Positions 44,461 through 53,765 of a stretch of 64,000 nt of DNA are shown here, piece after piece. The notes beneath the pieces were generated by a model. It made no database searches. It was not told the DNA's origin and saw only the letters and a program-made list of their open reading frames with translations. Origin of the DNA: Fibrobacter succinogenes (GTDB lineage: Bacteria > Fibrobacterota > Fibrobacteria > Fibrobacterales > Fibrobacteraceae); assembly GCA_902791475.1 (NCBI GenBank), contig CADAWC010000004.1:56081-120080 (forward strand), given 5' to 3'. The number at the start of each line of letters is the position of its first letter. Within the stretch, counting starts at the first letter, position 1. A program made the translations under genes and the position numbers.

Positions 44461-44784
44461 TTAGATGAATCGAATTCCTTGAATAAAAGGCTTCCCTAAG
44501 AGGGTATTACATTTACCAATAATAGCTTTTTTTTGGAGGTTTAACTCGAACTTTAGCACCGAGTTAGCGACCTTAAGCACCAATATATTTTTGTCAATTT
44601 TTTCGGGCTTTACATGCTCCACTAGGAGGGGACCAACCACCTCCGAAAACCGTTCCGAAATGGTCTTGAAGTTCATATCTTCGGTGATATGGTTCTTCTG
44701 GAGAACGCGTTCTAAAAGGACTTGAATGTCCTGAACTTTGTTCCCCGTGTAGCTCTTGTTGCTTGTGCGTTTTGTTTCGAACAT
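44461..44784 (-). CDS. DUF721/DciA-like protein
   Basis: A 107-aa basic protein with the DUF721 pattern: N-terminal helices (VQDIQVLLERVLQKNHI), an ERFSEVVGPLLVEHVKPEKI segment and a beta-hairpin LVLKVANSVLKFELNLQKK. DciA proteins of this group load the replicative helicase DnaB in bacteria lacking DnaC/DnaI, and genes of the group often sit beside gyrB or recF as here. It is shorter than characterised DciA. A replication role is inferred from family and neighbourhood. Confidence 0.75.
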   Translation of the reverse strand: MFETKRTSNKSYTGNKVQDIQVLLERVLQKNHITEDMNFKTISERFSEVVGPLLVEHVKPEKIDKNILVLKVANSVLKFELNLQKKAIIGKCNTLLGKPFIQGIRFI

Positions 44785-44802
44785 TTGTACAAATTTATCG
44801 CG

Positions 44803-45576
44803 TTAAACAAGCAACAATTTGGAGAGGGTGAACCCGCCAATAAGGATGCTTGTCATGCCGGCAACCACGGTTGCCTTGGTGCTCTTGCCCACGCCTTCTG
44901 CACCGCTATGGGTAAAGAAACCGAAGAAGCAAGCGTAACTCGAAATGAAGAATCCGTAAAGCGTAGCTTTAATAAGGCCTACGACCAAGTCCCAGTTTTG
45001 ATAGAACATGCGTACGCCGTAAAAGAACACCGAGAACGAAACTTCCTTGTACAAGTGCGCGACTTCGTAACCGCCGACAATACCGATGAAAATGCTCAAA
45101 ATAGTGAGCACCGGAAGCATGATGACTGTTGCTATGAGTCTTGGTGCAAGCAAATATTTATAAGGGTTAAGTCCTAATACTTTATATGCATCGAGCTGTT
45201 CTGTGACAGCCATTGTGCCAAGTTCCGAACACATCGAAGCACCAATGCGCCCTGCAAGCACCATCGCCGTAAGGATCGGGCAAAGTTCCACCATCACGGA
45301 TTTGCCGACGGCCATGCCGACAAACATCATGGGAATCATGTCGCCAAACTGGTAAGCAAGCTGCCAAGACATGATGGCGCCTGTCGCAAGCGAGGCGGCG
45401 AACACCACGGGAATACTCGTAATACCCACGTGGTGCATCTGTTCAACAGTCGTGTGCAAGTTGGTGAAGGCGCCGGGAATATTCTTGAACAGTTCCCAGA
45501 TAAATAGCACGTAACCCACAACCTTGTTCAGGAAGCGTCTTACGGCTCGTCCGAGGCCTTCGGCCATTTTGTTCAT
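44803..45576 (-). CDS. mlaE: MlaE-family ABC transporter permease
   Basis: About 257 aa with five to six membrane helices, matching the MlaE permease of phospholipid ABC importers/exporters. The family signature is clear: VVFAASLATGAIMSWQLAYQ, the coupling segment ELCPILTAMVLAGRIGASM with CSELGTMAVTEQLDAYKVLG, LIATVIMLPVLTILSIFIG, and GAEGVGKSTKATVV. The start ATG at 45576 is preferred to a TTG four codons upstream. No ATPase (MlaF) or MCE-domain (MlaD) gene is adjacent; they must be encoded elsewhere if this permease is functional. It follows ctpA on the same strand by 21 nt. Confidence 0.88.
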   Translation of the reverse strand: MNKMAEGLGRAVRRFLNKVVGYVLFIWELFKNIPGAFTNLHTTVEQMHHVGITSIPVVFAASLATGAIMSWQLAYQFGDMIPMMFVGMAVGKSVMVELCPILTAMVLAGRIGASMCSELGTMAVTEQLDAYKVLGLNPYKYLLAPRLIATVIMLPVLTILSIFIGIVGGYEVAHLYKEVSFSVFFYGVRMFYQNWDLVVGLIKATLYGFFISSYACFFGFFTHSGAEGVGKSTKATVVAGMTSILIGGFTLSKLLLV

Positions 45577-45597
45577 TAACGAAATCAAGTTGAACCG

Positions 45598-47382
45598 TTA
45601 CTTCTTGGGCTTTGCGGCGTTCTTCTTCTGTTTCGGCGGAGCGCTGATGGCTTTCTTGTAAAGCTGCATGTCGCTCAGGTACTTGATGGCTTCGTTCAGC
45701 TGCTTGTCGCGCTTGAGCGAGAAGGCCGTGCTGACGGAGTCGTTCACGAATGCCGTGAGGAGTTCGCGCTTGATGGCATCCTTGATGTAGTCCTTGTTGG
45801 CTTCGAACTGGGCATCTCGGTTGTCTTCAAGAGCCTTGCGCATTTCGCTGATACGCTTCACTAGCGTAGAATCAGAGATGGTCTTGGCGCTATCGCCCAT
45901 GTAGTTCTGTTCGCGGATGATGCTCTTTTCGAGCTGGTCCACACCGACGAGGGCGTTGCTCTTGACCTTCATGAAGTTCGTGTCTTTCTTGCAGAACGCC
46001 TTGAACTGCGTGAAGAGAGAATCAGGCACTGCCCATTCGGAATTCACCTTGACGCCTGCCTTTTCGAGGCTCGGACGGATCTTGACGGCGAACTTGAAGT
46101 ACATGGCCATGCGTTCCTGCACTTGGACAACCCACGGCATCGGATCGAGTTCCACATCGACGTCCGGCTTGATGCCGCCACCGCCGAACATCATGCGGCC
46201 GTTGTTCGTGTAGAACGTGTCACGCTTGGCTGTGTCTGCCTTAACGGAATCGGTTTTGGCGGCGTCTTTTTCTTCATCTTCGTATTCTTCGTCTTGCAGG
46301 GTGAGGCCCTTGATGCCGTTTTCAGGCTTGTTGATGCAACGACCGAAGGGGAGGTAGTAGAAAGCTGTTGTGAGCTTGAGTGCGTTGCCAGCATTGTCCA
46401 GCGGGAAAATCGTTTGCACGGAACCCTTACCGAACGAGGTCTTACCGACGATCAAGGCACGGTCCCAGTCTTGCAGTGCGCCGGAAACAATTTCAGCGGC
46501 ACTGGCGGAACCCTGGTTCACGAGGACGACCATTGGAACTTCCGGCTTCACGAGCGGTGTTCTGCGGGCTGCACTTTCGGTCTTCTGTGTGCGACCACGA
46601 GTGCTAACGATGACGTTACCCGGCTTGAGGAACAGTTCGCTGATTTCGATAGCCTGATTCAGAAGTCCACCCGGGTTGTAGCGCATGTCGAGGATGAGCT
46701 TCTTCATGCCCTGCTTCTGGAGGCTGCGGAGGGCGTTTTCGACATCGCTTGTCGTCTTGTCGCTAAAGGTGGCAAGCTTGATATAGCCGATTTCCGGAGT
46801 GACCATGCCGTAATACGGAACGGCGTGAACGATAATTTCTGCTCTGGTGATGGTATAGTCCATGAGGTCGGGAACGCCTTCACGTTCAATGGCGACCGTC
46901 ACGTCTGTGCCGATTTTACCACGGAGCTTGTTGACCGCGTCATCGAGCGACATGCCTTTTGTTTCTTTGCCGTCAATTTTGCGGATGCGGTCGCCAGCGC
47001 GGATGCCGAGCTTGAATGCCGGTGTGCCGGAAAGCGGCGAAATAACTGTGAGGATATTGTCGCGAAGGCTAATCGTGATGCCAACTCCACCGAACTTACC
47101 TTCCATCGAGACGCGGAGGCTTTCGTAATCCTTGGGGGCGAAAACCGTCGTGTGCGGGTCGAGAATGTTTCTGATGCCATTGATGGCGGCGTCCGTGAGT
47201 TCCGTCGGGTTAACGTTTTCAACGTACTTGCGGTTGACTTCGGAAAGGACCTTGTTCAATCGTGAAACTTCGTCGTAAAAATCTCCAGGAGGAGTTTTCT
47301 TGTCGGTTGCTGCGTTCGCGATGCAAAGCGCGGACAGCGTTGCCATAAATACAGAGCGGAAACTAAAAGGTTTAAACATCAT
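45598..47382 (-). CDS. ctpA: C-terminal processing protease (S41, CtpA/Prc-like)
   Basis: A 594-aa exported S41A protease. Signal peptide to about residue 25. A helical N-terminal region precedes a PDZ domain (about 95-180: GKFGGVGITISLRDNILTVI, LGIRAGDRIRKIDG) and the catalytic core with LDMRYNPGGLL, nucleophile Ser294 (GSASAAE) and general-base Lys319 (SFGKGSVQ). A C-terminal helical extension of about 220 residues includes a D/E/K-rich stretch (about 370-390) and ends in a Lys-rich tail. CtpA-type enzymes trim or degrade envelope proteins. Two further S41 proteins occur near 15-17.7 kb; this is the canonical one. ATGATG at the start gives two possible initiations. Confidence 0.93.
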   Translation of the reverse strand: MMFKPFSFRSVFMATLSALCIANAATDKKTPPGDFYDEVSRLNKVLSEVNRKYVENVNPTELTDAAINGIRNILDPHTTVFAPKDYESLRVSMEGKFGGVGITISLRDNILTVISPLSGTPAFKLGIRAGDRIRKIDGKETKGMSLDDAVNKLRGKIGTDVTVAIEREGVPDLMDYTITRAEIIVHAVPYYGMVTPEIGYIKLATFSDKTTSDVENALRSLQKQGMKKLILDMRYNPGGLLNQAIEISELFLKPGNVIVSTRGRTQKTESAARRTPLVKPEVPMVVLVNQGSASAAEIVSGALQDWDRALIVGKTSFGKGSVQTIFPLDNAGNALKLTTAFYYLPFGRCINKPENGIKGLTLQDEEYEDEEKDAAKTDSVKADTAKRDTFYTNNGRMMFGGGGIKPDVDVELDPMPWVVQVQERMAMYFKFAVKIRPSLEKAGVKVNSEWAVPDSLFTQFKAFCKKDTNFMKVKSNALVGVDQLEKSIIREQNYMGDSAKTISDSTLVKRISEMRKALEDNRDAQFEANKDYIKDAIKRELLTAFVNDSVSTAFSLKRDKQLNEAIKYLSDMQLYKKAISAPPKQKKNAAKPKK

Positions 47383-47425
47383 GCTCTAAAAATACAATTT
47401 CCTATAAAAAATCACCACCTTATAA

Positions 47426-47457
47426 GGAAAAACCGGCTATGAATAGCCGGTTTTTTT
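47426..47457 (-). terminator. Terminator of rpoD
   Basis: AAACCGGCTAT-GA-ATAGCCGGTTT (11-bp perfect stem) with A and T tracts on both sides, between rpoD and ctpA. It separates the sigma factor from the ctpA-gyrB operon. Confidence 0.85.
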
Positions 47458-47499
47458 ACGAAAGGAGAGAGTATGAAACTTGTTAGGAGCAATAAAATG

Positions 47500-48351
47500 T
47501 TATGCAGCTTCGCAGAGGAGACGTTCGACGTTCGCTTCGCGGAGCTTGTTCAAGGCGTTTTCCTTGAGCTGGCGTACGCGTTCCTTGGAGAGACCTACCA
47601 TCGGAGCAATTTCCTTGAGGTTCAGGTCGGAATCCATCTTGAAACCGTAATAGAGCTTGATGATTTCCTTTTCCTGACTGGAGAGGTTCTTGTCCATCAC
47701 CTTGTCGAAAACTTCAGCGCGGTTGTTGTTGTCGGCGAGTTCATCGGTGCGGCTCTCGGAATCGAAAATGGTATCGCCAAGCGTTGCGTCGCCGTCTTCA
47801 TTGACCGGAGTATCGAGCGAAGATGTGGAATTGCCCATCATGAGAATCTTTTCGATTTCGTCGGCCTTGTACTTGGAAAGACCTTCGAGAGACTGGGCAT
47901 TGACCGTGTAGGTCCCGCCAATGACCTGCTGGACATCCTTTGCGTGACGGTTGAAACGGCGAAGCATCAGTTCCTTTTCGGCGCTAATGCGGATCATGCG
48001 GCCTTTTTCGGAGAGAGCGCGGGTGATGTTCTGGCGAATCCACCACACGGCGTAGCTGATAAACTTGATTTTGAGGGAGCGGTCAAAACGGCGAGCCGCT
48101 TCAATGAGTCCCATGTTCCCTTCGTTAATCAGTTCCATGATGTCGAGACCGCGACCCTTGTAGAGGTTAGCGATGTTCACGACAAAGCGAAGATTGGAGT
48201 TGACCAGCATGTCCAAGGCTGCCTTGTTGCCTTCGGCGGATTTCTTAAGCAATACTGTTTCCTGTTCTCTTGTGAGCAACGGGTAACGAGAAATGTCGTT
48301 CAGGTATTGCATGTAAATGTCTTTCTGATCTCGATTGTTAAGGGTTTTCAT
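47500..48351 (-). CDS. rpoD: Primary-type RNA polymerase sigma factor (short RpoD)
   Basis: A 283-aa sigma-70 protein of group 1/2 type lacking region 1.1, the size usual for the housekeeping sigma factor in Bacteroidota and relatives. Region 1.2: YLNDISRYPLLTREQE. Region 2: NLRFVVNIANLYKGRGLDIM, then INEGNMGLIEAARRFD and FISYAVWWIRQNITRAL (-10 recognition). Region 3: RNRHAKDVQ-like RRFNRHAKDVQQVIGG. Region 4: LNLKEIAPMVGLSKERVRQLKENALNKLR (helix-turn-helix for the -35 box), key residues shown in part. GGAGG stands 6 nt upstream of the ATG. The consensus-like TTGaaA-17-TAtaaT promoters in this window fit such a factor. Confidence 0.9.
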   Translation of the reverse strand: MKTLNNRDQKDIYMQYLNDISRYPLLTREQETVLLKKSAEGNKAALDMLVNSNLRFVVNIANLYKGRGLDIMELINEGNMGLIEAARRFDRSLKIKFISYAVWWIRQNITRALSEKGRMIRISAEKELMLRRFNRHAKDVQQVIGGTYTVNAQSLEGLSKYKADEIEKILMMGNSTSSLDTPVNEDGDATLGDTIFDSESRTDELADNNNRAEVFDKVMDKNLSSQEKEIIKLYYGFKMDSDLNLKEIAPMVGLSKERVRQLKENALNKLREANVERLLCEAA

Positions 48352-48459
48352 GGTGACCTCCTCATTTTTACATTTTCAAATTTACCTCCAGATTGAATTC
48401 CTTGTGTCATTACTTAGAATGGTGCGTGCAAAAGTTAAATTGAGTTTTTGTTAAAAAAG

Positions 48460-48479
48460 TTCGTGATTTTTGTCACGAA
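48460..48479. promoter_or_regulatory. CRP/FNR-type palindrome upstream of sensor kinase
   Basis: TTCGTGA-TTTTTG-TCACGAA: a perfect 7-bp inverted repeat with a 6-bp spacer, the geometry of CRP/FNR-family operators (GTGA-N6-TCAC core). It ends 6 nt before the furthest upstream ATG of the kinase gene and about 110 nt from rpoD, so it could regulate either. A transcription terminator is unlikely because no T-run follows. Confidence 0.55.
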
Positions 48480-48485
48480 ATTGTC

Positions 48486-49745
48486 ATGACGGGCCAAAAT
48501 AGTGGTCAAATGACTAAATTTTTTAGTATGAATGACAATCGCTCTACATTTTGTAACGAAAAAAGTGCTGGCTTTATCCAGAAAATGCGAAACTTCCTCT
48601 CGGTCTTGCAAGAGATGGACTTTGAACGTAATGAAGAAAAGGTTCGTAAGATTCTGGAGGACGACCGTGAATTTATTCGGTTCCCGATTCCCATTTTTTT
48701 GCCGGCGCTCCTTATTTGGCTGTTTATGCTTCTGTTCCCGCTGGTGTTTATCATGGACCCCTCAAACGCCTCTAGCGTCAATTTAAATGGTCTCCTTACC
48801 TTCTATTTTCCGTTACTTTGTACATTGCTTATCTTTATGCTGAACCAGAGGTACTTGGTCCCGCTTTGTATCTTTAAAAAACGTTACGGCTTGTATTTCC
48901 TTAGCAACTCGGTCTTGGTGTTTGCTACGCTGTTCTTGCGTGAAGTGATGTTGTTTGTGATGGAACGGACTCCGGACGATGGCGTCTCTTATTTTTTTGA
49001 TGCTTATTGCTTTTCTTCGCTTAAGGGTCATTTTAGCTTTGGTACTGTGGCAACTTTTGTAATGCTGGTGAGCCTAGTTTGCCTGATTTGCGTCTTTTAT
49101 CACCTGACGCTTCGTCAGATTATGCGAGCTTTTATTTTGCGTGAGCAAAAACGCATGGGCCTCCAGTATGAACTGGATTTTTTAAAAAATCAGTTAAGCC
49201 CGCATTTTCTCTTCAATACTTTGAACAATATATCGGCTTTGATTCAAATTGACCCGAAACGTGCCGAAAGTTCTATGAACAAACTTTCACAACTTTTGCG
49301 TGTGATGTTGTACCAAGTCAAGGACAAGTACATTACATTGCAAGAAGATGTGGATATCTTGCAAAAGTACGCCGATTTGGAAAAGCTCCGCTTGGATGAC
49401 AGCTTTGACTTTGTCTTTGATGTGAAAATAGAAAACCCAAATACGAAGATTGAACCATTGCTGATGATGCCGCTGATGGAAAACGCGATGAAACATTGCG
49501 TGAATCCAAATGGCAAGAGCTTTGCGCATATCACCATTACGCAGGCAGGCGATGAACTCCACTTCCATTCTGAAAATTCCAATTTCCCGAGAAAGTCGAG
49601 CCGCAAGGGAAGTGGGCTAGGGCTTTCTACTTTTGAAAAGCGCCTGGACATGATTTACTCGGGAGCATACGAGTACTCTGTGAATATTGTCGATGATGTA
49701 TATATAAGTGATTTGGTTATTCAGCTGAAAAAAGAAAAATCATAA
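48486..49745 (+). CDS. LytS/YehU-type membrane sensor histidine kinase
   Basis: About 405-419 aa. A cytoplasmic head is followed by four membrane helices (about 60-205: FLPALLIWLFMLLFPLVFIM; LLTFYFPLLCTLLIFML; YFLSNSVLVFATLFLREVML; TVATFVMLVSLVCLICVFYH). The His_kinase module follows, with phospho-acceptor region NQLSPHFLFNTLNNISALIQ, the N-box PLMENAMKHC and the G-box GSGLGLSTFEKRL. Members normally act on LytTR response regulators, but none is adjacent. Three in-frame ATGs (48486, 48510, 48528) compete and none has a clear ribosome site, so the start is uncertain. The stimulus is unknown. Confidence 0.85.
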   Translation: MTGQNSGQMTKFFSMNDNRSTFCNEKSAGFIQKMRNFLSVLQEMDFERNEEKVRKILEDDREFIRFPIPIFLPALLIWLFMLLFPLVFIMDPSNASSVNLNGLLTFYFPLLCTLLIFMLNQRYLVPLCIFKKRYGLYFLSNSVLVFATLFLREVMLFVMERTPDDGVSYFFDAYCFSSLKGHFSFGTVATFVMLVSLVCLICVFYHLTLRQIMRAFILREQKRMGLQYELDFLKNQLSPHFLFNTLNNISALIQIDPKRAESSMNKLSQLLRVMLYQVKDKYITLQEDVDILQKYADLEKLRLDDSFDFVFDVKIENPNTKIEPLLMMPLMENAMKHCVNPNGKSFAHITITQAGDELHFHSENSNFPRKSSRKGSGLGLSTFEKRLDMIYSGAYEYSVNIVDDVYISDLVIQLKKEKS

Positions 49746-49795
49746 AAATTTATTGAACCCCTTTACACAATAAAAAAAATATTGTAGTTTATTTA

Positions 49796-49824
49796 CCGCC
49801 TTGATGTTTTCGAGGCGGCTTGTT
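49796..49824 (+). terminator. Probable terminator of the sensor kinase gene
   Basis: CCGCCTTGA-TGTTT-TCGAGGCGG (9-bp stem with one G-T pair) followed by a modest T-rich stretch CTTGTTT. Confidence 0.55.
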
Positions 49825-49922
49825 TATATACTTACTTACATTCCTTCCTTACATCGATTAATAAATCCGTTACGGCTGAATAAGCCTGTTTATTCTCAAA
49901 TTCAATAGAAAGGAAAAATCCT

Positions 49923-51200
49923 ATGATGCGTAGGATGTTAAAGGGCGTTGCCTTTGCAGGAGCTCTGTTGGCTCTTGATGGCTTTGCCGAAGAATGTAAG
50001 GGTGTCGCGCTGTATACTGACGGTAGCGACAATGGTCAAATGATTGAATCGGGAAGAACTTTCCCGGAGTCGCCAGAATGGAAAGCTAACTGGGGAAACT
50101 TCGACGGAATGAATGCTCCGTATATCCGATTGTCGGGCTCGAAAAATGAGCAAGGCGATTGGAAGGGGTTGCTTTCGTTCCAAGTACTTCCATTGCATGT
50201 AGATGGTGGCGTGCTGCGTTTGAAGGTGCGCGCTACGCAAAATGCGAAGTTCGGAGTTTGGCTGAAGGGGACGTCTTCAGAGAGTCGCGTTCATTACGTG
50301 AACTTGACGGCGGATAAAACACATGCTCTAGAAATTCCTTTGGCGAGTTTTGGGGTGACGGGCGCGATAGATGTTGTGAATGTGGGGGTGGGACTTTTTC
50401 AAGTTCCGCAATACCAGTACACAACGCTCTTTATTGACGATGTCGGATTCAGTTGCGTCAAGAATGGCTCTAGTTTGGGAGGGACTTCTACAGCGACTGT
50501 TTTGGAAAATGTCACTCATTGGGAATATGAATTTTCCAATGTGGACGCTTGGTCCGAAAAACGCGATGCGCGATTGCTGCCTGCATTGGAATCTGAATTT
50601 AGTGTTGCATACACGCCTCAAGAACGCAATTCTCTGATTTCGATAACGAATGGAGATTTTTTGGTAAGTGAACTGGAACATTTGAAAATAGTGAATAGCA
50701 TTCGTGCAACAGAAATGTCTGCGAAAAGGTCTCGGCTGACATGGTACGATAATATGTATTCAGTCGTGCGTAATCGTTTGCGTGAAAAAGCAGTCGCTAA
50801 TCCGAAACAGCTTTATTTTGAAGCAGAAGCGATTGCGGCAAATTCAGATTACACTGTTATTCCGTTGCTTGTTGCGGATTTGGATTACGTGTACAAGGCT
50901 TGTGCGGAAGAATCATGTGGTTCGACGCAGAATGTGAATACGCATCTGCTGACGGCAGGACTTCCGACCTCTTTTGTGCGCGGTTCTAAAATAAGCCTTG
51001 TGCTTGATCCGTACTTTATTGTAACCAAACAACGGAATTTGCCCTCTGTTTCTGTTTGCGTTTCTGGAACGTGCAAATCGATTTTTTCCAAAGAACGGAT
51101 TGAATTGGAATTCCCTTCATCGGGGTTGCAGAAAATCGTGGTCAAGCTGAAAAGCGGTATGCATAATGTTGAACAAAATCTATTTGTGGAGGTAAAATAA
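49923..51200 (+). CDS. Exported beta-sandwich protein, partner of the lipase-like gene
   Basis: A 425-aa protein with signal peptide MMRRMLKGVAFAGALLALDGFA. Residues about 25-180 read as a galactose-binding/CBM-like beta-sandwich (CKGVALYTDGSDNGQM; LRLKVRATQNAKFGVWLKG; TTLFIDDVGFSC). The C-terminal half is helical and then beta-rich, with cysteines in CAEESCGS and VCVSGTCKS that could pair. No catalytic motif is seen and no family is recognised with confidence. It overlaps the next gene by 1 bp (TAATG) and GGAGG for that gene lies inside it, so the two are translationally coupled. A supporting or binding role for the hydrolase is inferred only from this. Confidence 0.75.
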   Translation: MMRRMLKGVAFAGALLALDGFAEECKGVALYTDGSDNGQMIESGRTFPESPEWKANWGNFDGMNAPYIRLSGSKNEQGDWKGLLSFQVLPLHVDGGVLRLKVRATQNAKFGVWLKGTSSESRVHYVNLTADKTHALEIPLASFGVTGAIDVVNVGVGLFQVPQYQYTTLFIDDVGFSCVKNGSSLGGTSTATVLENVTHWEYEFSNVDAWSEKRDARLLPALESEFSVAYTPQERNSLISITNGDFLVSELEHLKIVNSIRATEMSAKRSRLTWYDNMYSVVRNRLREKAVANPKQLYFEAEAIAANSDYTVIPLLVADLDYVYKACAEESCGSTQNVNTHLLTAGLPTSFVRGSKISLVLDPYFIVTKQRNLPSVSVCVSGTCKSIFSKERIELEFPSSGLQKIVVKLKSGMHNVEQNLFVEVK

Positions 51201-53695
51201 TGATGCGTTGTTTTTGGTTTGCTCTTGCTTCGCTTTTAGCGACAAATGCGATGGCTGTGTCTAAAGATTATGCGTTCTTTGTTGATGAAAAAGACCGTAT
51301 TTGTGTTGAAAATGGCGATAATCTTGTGTCTTTGAAAGGTCTTGATTATGCTGGTGGTGCTTGTACTGGGGAGAAATCTTCGGTTCGTATTCGCATTATG
51401 GATGCTCCTAAAGATGTGAACTCGCCATCGGGCATTTACTTGGAACGGCCTTTCATGATTATTGATGGCATTAATTTGGATCCCGAGGAAAAGAGAACTT
51501 TGACGGACTTGGAATGCGATGTGACTCAGGTTGGAATTCCTGCTATTCTCAAGACGCTTGGATATACGCCCATCCTTGTGCAGTTTGATGAAACTGTGAG
51601 AATCTCGCTCCAGCAAAATTCTGAATCGTTGAGTCGGTTGTTTGCGTTCTTGAGTAATAATAAGCATATTCCTTTCCCGGGTGCAAAAGAAGATGGCTTT
51701 GTCATCATGGGGATTAGTCAGGGGGGCGTTATAGGGCGTTATGCCTCTTACCTTTATGATACGCATCGTAGCGATTCTGATGCGCCAATTCGCTTGTTCT
51801 CGTCGCTCGATTCTCCTCATCAGGGCGCGGTGATGCCGATGGGGTTATTCAATACGGTCGCGTTCTGGAGCGATAAGGGCGGTTCTTCGTCTGCGGAAAT
51901 GTTCAAGGATATTTTGCTTTCGAAGGGAGCTGCCGATTTGCTTGTTTATGAAAACAAGTGCGTTGACAGCTTCTGCGCATCTGAAGTGAATACAAGGGGA
52001 CGCTTCCTTTTTGAAGATTATCGCCATGCTGCGGAATACAAGAAATTTCCGGTGGTGCTTATTGCGCAGGGGCAGCTGAAAGGCCAAAGTCCTGAACATA
52101 AAAATGACTATTACCGATTGGAACGCCATGTGAAAAAAGGTCCGGCTACGCTGGGTTCTGCGATAAGCCATATGCATTATTCCGATAACAACGAAACGAT
52201 TTCTTATAACCGTAAAAAGGAAACTACGGATGATCCTGTAAAAGTGGATTACCGTTCGACTTCTAAATATGATTTTATTCAGGGTTCTACATATCCGTTT
52301 GCGGGGACAATTTATAATTCCTTGCGTCAAGGATTTTTGGATGCGATGCCAGATGGCATGAAGCAGGAAGTGCTCTTTTTCAGTATCAACTTGAATGCTT
52401 CTTGGGGCTATGACGAATTGATTCAGGACCGTAGTACTTTTATCCCGACGGTGAGTGCGATGGATATGAAGTGCAACGGCGATTTGGCTATTCGTTCGGA
52501 ATGTGGCTTTAAACAGTCGTATAAGGATTTCCCGTTTGAAAATCCGGGAAGCAGAAGTACGGCAAATGCTGCTTATGCTGTGGATCCGACACACCCGCGT
52601 TATGCCGAAGCGATAAGCGGTCGCCATGTCGAAATGCCTGTTGAAAATGGGCGTATCAATGAAACTGTGATGAATGGAATGCAAGTGGATCTTTGGCGTA
52701 TTTTATGCGAAGTGGCAAAATATGATTTTGATCCTAGTATCGGGCAGTTCCGAAATTCAAAGTTGGTGGGATATTTCTCGCCGGATGCAAAGTGTATGGA
52801 TGCCTCTAAAATGCCGGATGTGATTCGCTATGCGGGATTTGTGCAGAAAATGCCGTTTGCGTATGCTCGTTATGATTACGAAAAGAATGCAACGGAAAAG
52901 AACGACCTTGTAACGTTTAAACTGCCGGCGGGCTGGAAAAAAGTCGCTATGTGGAATTATGGTGGAAATATTCCTGCAAAAACGTCCTTTGAAGTGAATG
53001 TGAAAGTTGATAATTCAAAAGGAAATTGGATGAAGGCCGAACTTCTCGTTTGCAGGACGAAGCTTTGTACGGGATATCTGCAACTGAATGAAGTTTCTGT
53101 GCCTTTGGATGGTAAAATGCATTCGCTGCGTTGGCAGATGCCTGCAAACGATGGCGCACTTGATGGCATGCGCTGGTTCCGCTTGGTACTGAATTCGGAT
53201 GGGGGTGATGTAACGCTTGCAGAACCTCATCTTATTCTAAATACACGAGGTGATGAAGCTGTTCCTGCAAAGATTGCATCTGCGGATGTTTATCCGAGTT
53301 CGTATGAGCTTGTCTTGTGGGATGAATCGGTCCGAACAAATCCGTATGTTGATGTGCTTGGCATGGGGCTAGAAATCAAGTATAGCAAGGCAAGACGTGG
53401 CTTGCATATTGACTTTGGCAAGATGGTTTCGATGGAGGACTATAAAGACCTTGTTGTAGATTATTGGCCGGGAACTTGCCAGAATTCCGTTGTGTATTTT
53501 GATTCTAAAAAGTTGTCAGAAGCTAATCTTGATAACGGTAGTTTGCAAAATGGATTTGTTCACAAAATTTTACCTTTGGATGATATCATGGATTTGAATG
53601 CAACGCCTCAGGGCTCCAAATCCGCTCGCCGCTTGAATCTTCAGTCGACTGAAGCAAATGAACGTTGTCTTATAAAGTCGATTTTGTTGAAATGA
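51200..53695 (+). CDS. Exported lipase/esterase-like alpha/beta hydrolase with C-terminal beta modules
   Basis: An 831-aa exported protein (signal peptide to about residue 19). About 60-400 contains an alpha/beta hydrolase core with nucleophile elbow VIMGISQGGVIGRYAS (G-x-S-x-G), preceded by LERPFMIIDGINLDPEEKR and GYTPILVQFD, and followed by SSLDSPHQGAVMPMG, like PGAP1/lipase-class enzymes that contain TPHQG-type segments. The C-terminal 260 residues look like two beta-sandwich modules (KVAMWNYGGNIPAKTSFEVN; LGMGLEIKYSKARRGLHIDF). Cleavage of esters (lipid or acetylated polysaccharide) is likely; the substrate is unknown. Catalytic Asp and His cannot be placed by eye. Confidence 0.75.
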   Translation: MMRCFWFALASLLATNAMAVSKDYAFFVDEKDRICVENGDNLVSLKGLDYAGGACTGEKSSVRIRIMDAPKDVNSPSGIYLERPFMIIDGINLDPEEKRTLTDLECDVTQVGIPAILKTLGYTPILVQFDETVRISLQQNSESLSRLFAFLSNNKHIPFPGAKEDGFVIMGISQGGVIGRYASYLYDTHRSDSDAPIRLFSSLDSPHQGAVMPMGLFNTVAFWSDKGGSSSAEMFKDILLSKGAADLLVYENKCVDSFCASEVNTRGRFLFEDYRHAAEYKKFPVVLIAQGQLKGQSPEHKNDYYRLERHVKKGPATLGSAISHMHYSDNNETISYNRKKETTDDPVKVDYRSTSKYDFIQGSTYPFAGTIYNSLRQGFLDAMPDGMKQEVLFFSINLNASWGYDELIQDRSTFIPTVSAMDMKCNGDLAIRSECGFKQSYKDFPFENPGSRSTANAAYAVDPTHPRYAEAISGRHVEMPVENGRINETVMNGMQVDLWRILCEVAKYDFDPSIGQFRNSKLVGYFSPDAKCMDASKMPDVIRYAGFVQKMPFAYARYDYEKNATEKNDLVTFKLPAGWKKVAMWNYGGNIPAKTSFEVNVKVDNSKGNWMKAELLVCRTKLCTGYLQLNEVSVPLDGKMHSLRWQMPANDGALDGMRWFRLVLNSDGGDVTLAEPHLILNTRGDEAVPAKIASADVYPSSYELVLWDESVRTNPYVDVLGMGLEIKYSKARRGLHIDFGKMVSMEDYKDLVVDYWPGTCQNSVVYFDSKKLSEANLDNGSLQNGFVHKILPLDDIMDLNATPQGSKSARRLNLQSTEANERCLIKSILLK

Positions 53696-53702
53696 AGGTC
53701 TC

Positions 53703-53731
53703 TTGATGCGTTGGTTAAATTATGATATATT
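53703..53731 (+). promoter_or_regulatory. Promoter of the lipoprotein gene at 53766
   Basis: TTGATG (53703-53708), 17-nt spacer, TATATT (53726-53731), then ATTGGCGC at the start-site region, the same start-site motif as at the micropeptide promoters. Confidence 0.65.
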
Positions 53732-53765
53732 ATTGGCGCTTAAAACAAATAAGATGGAGAACAAG

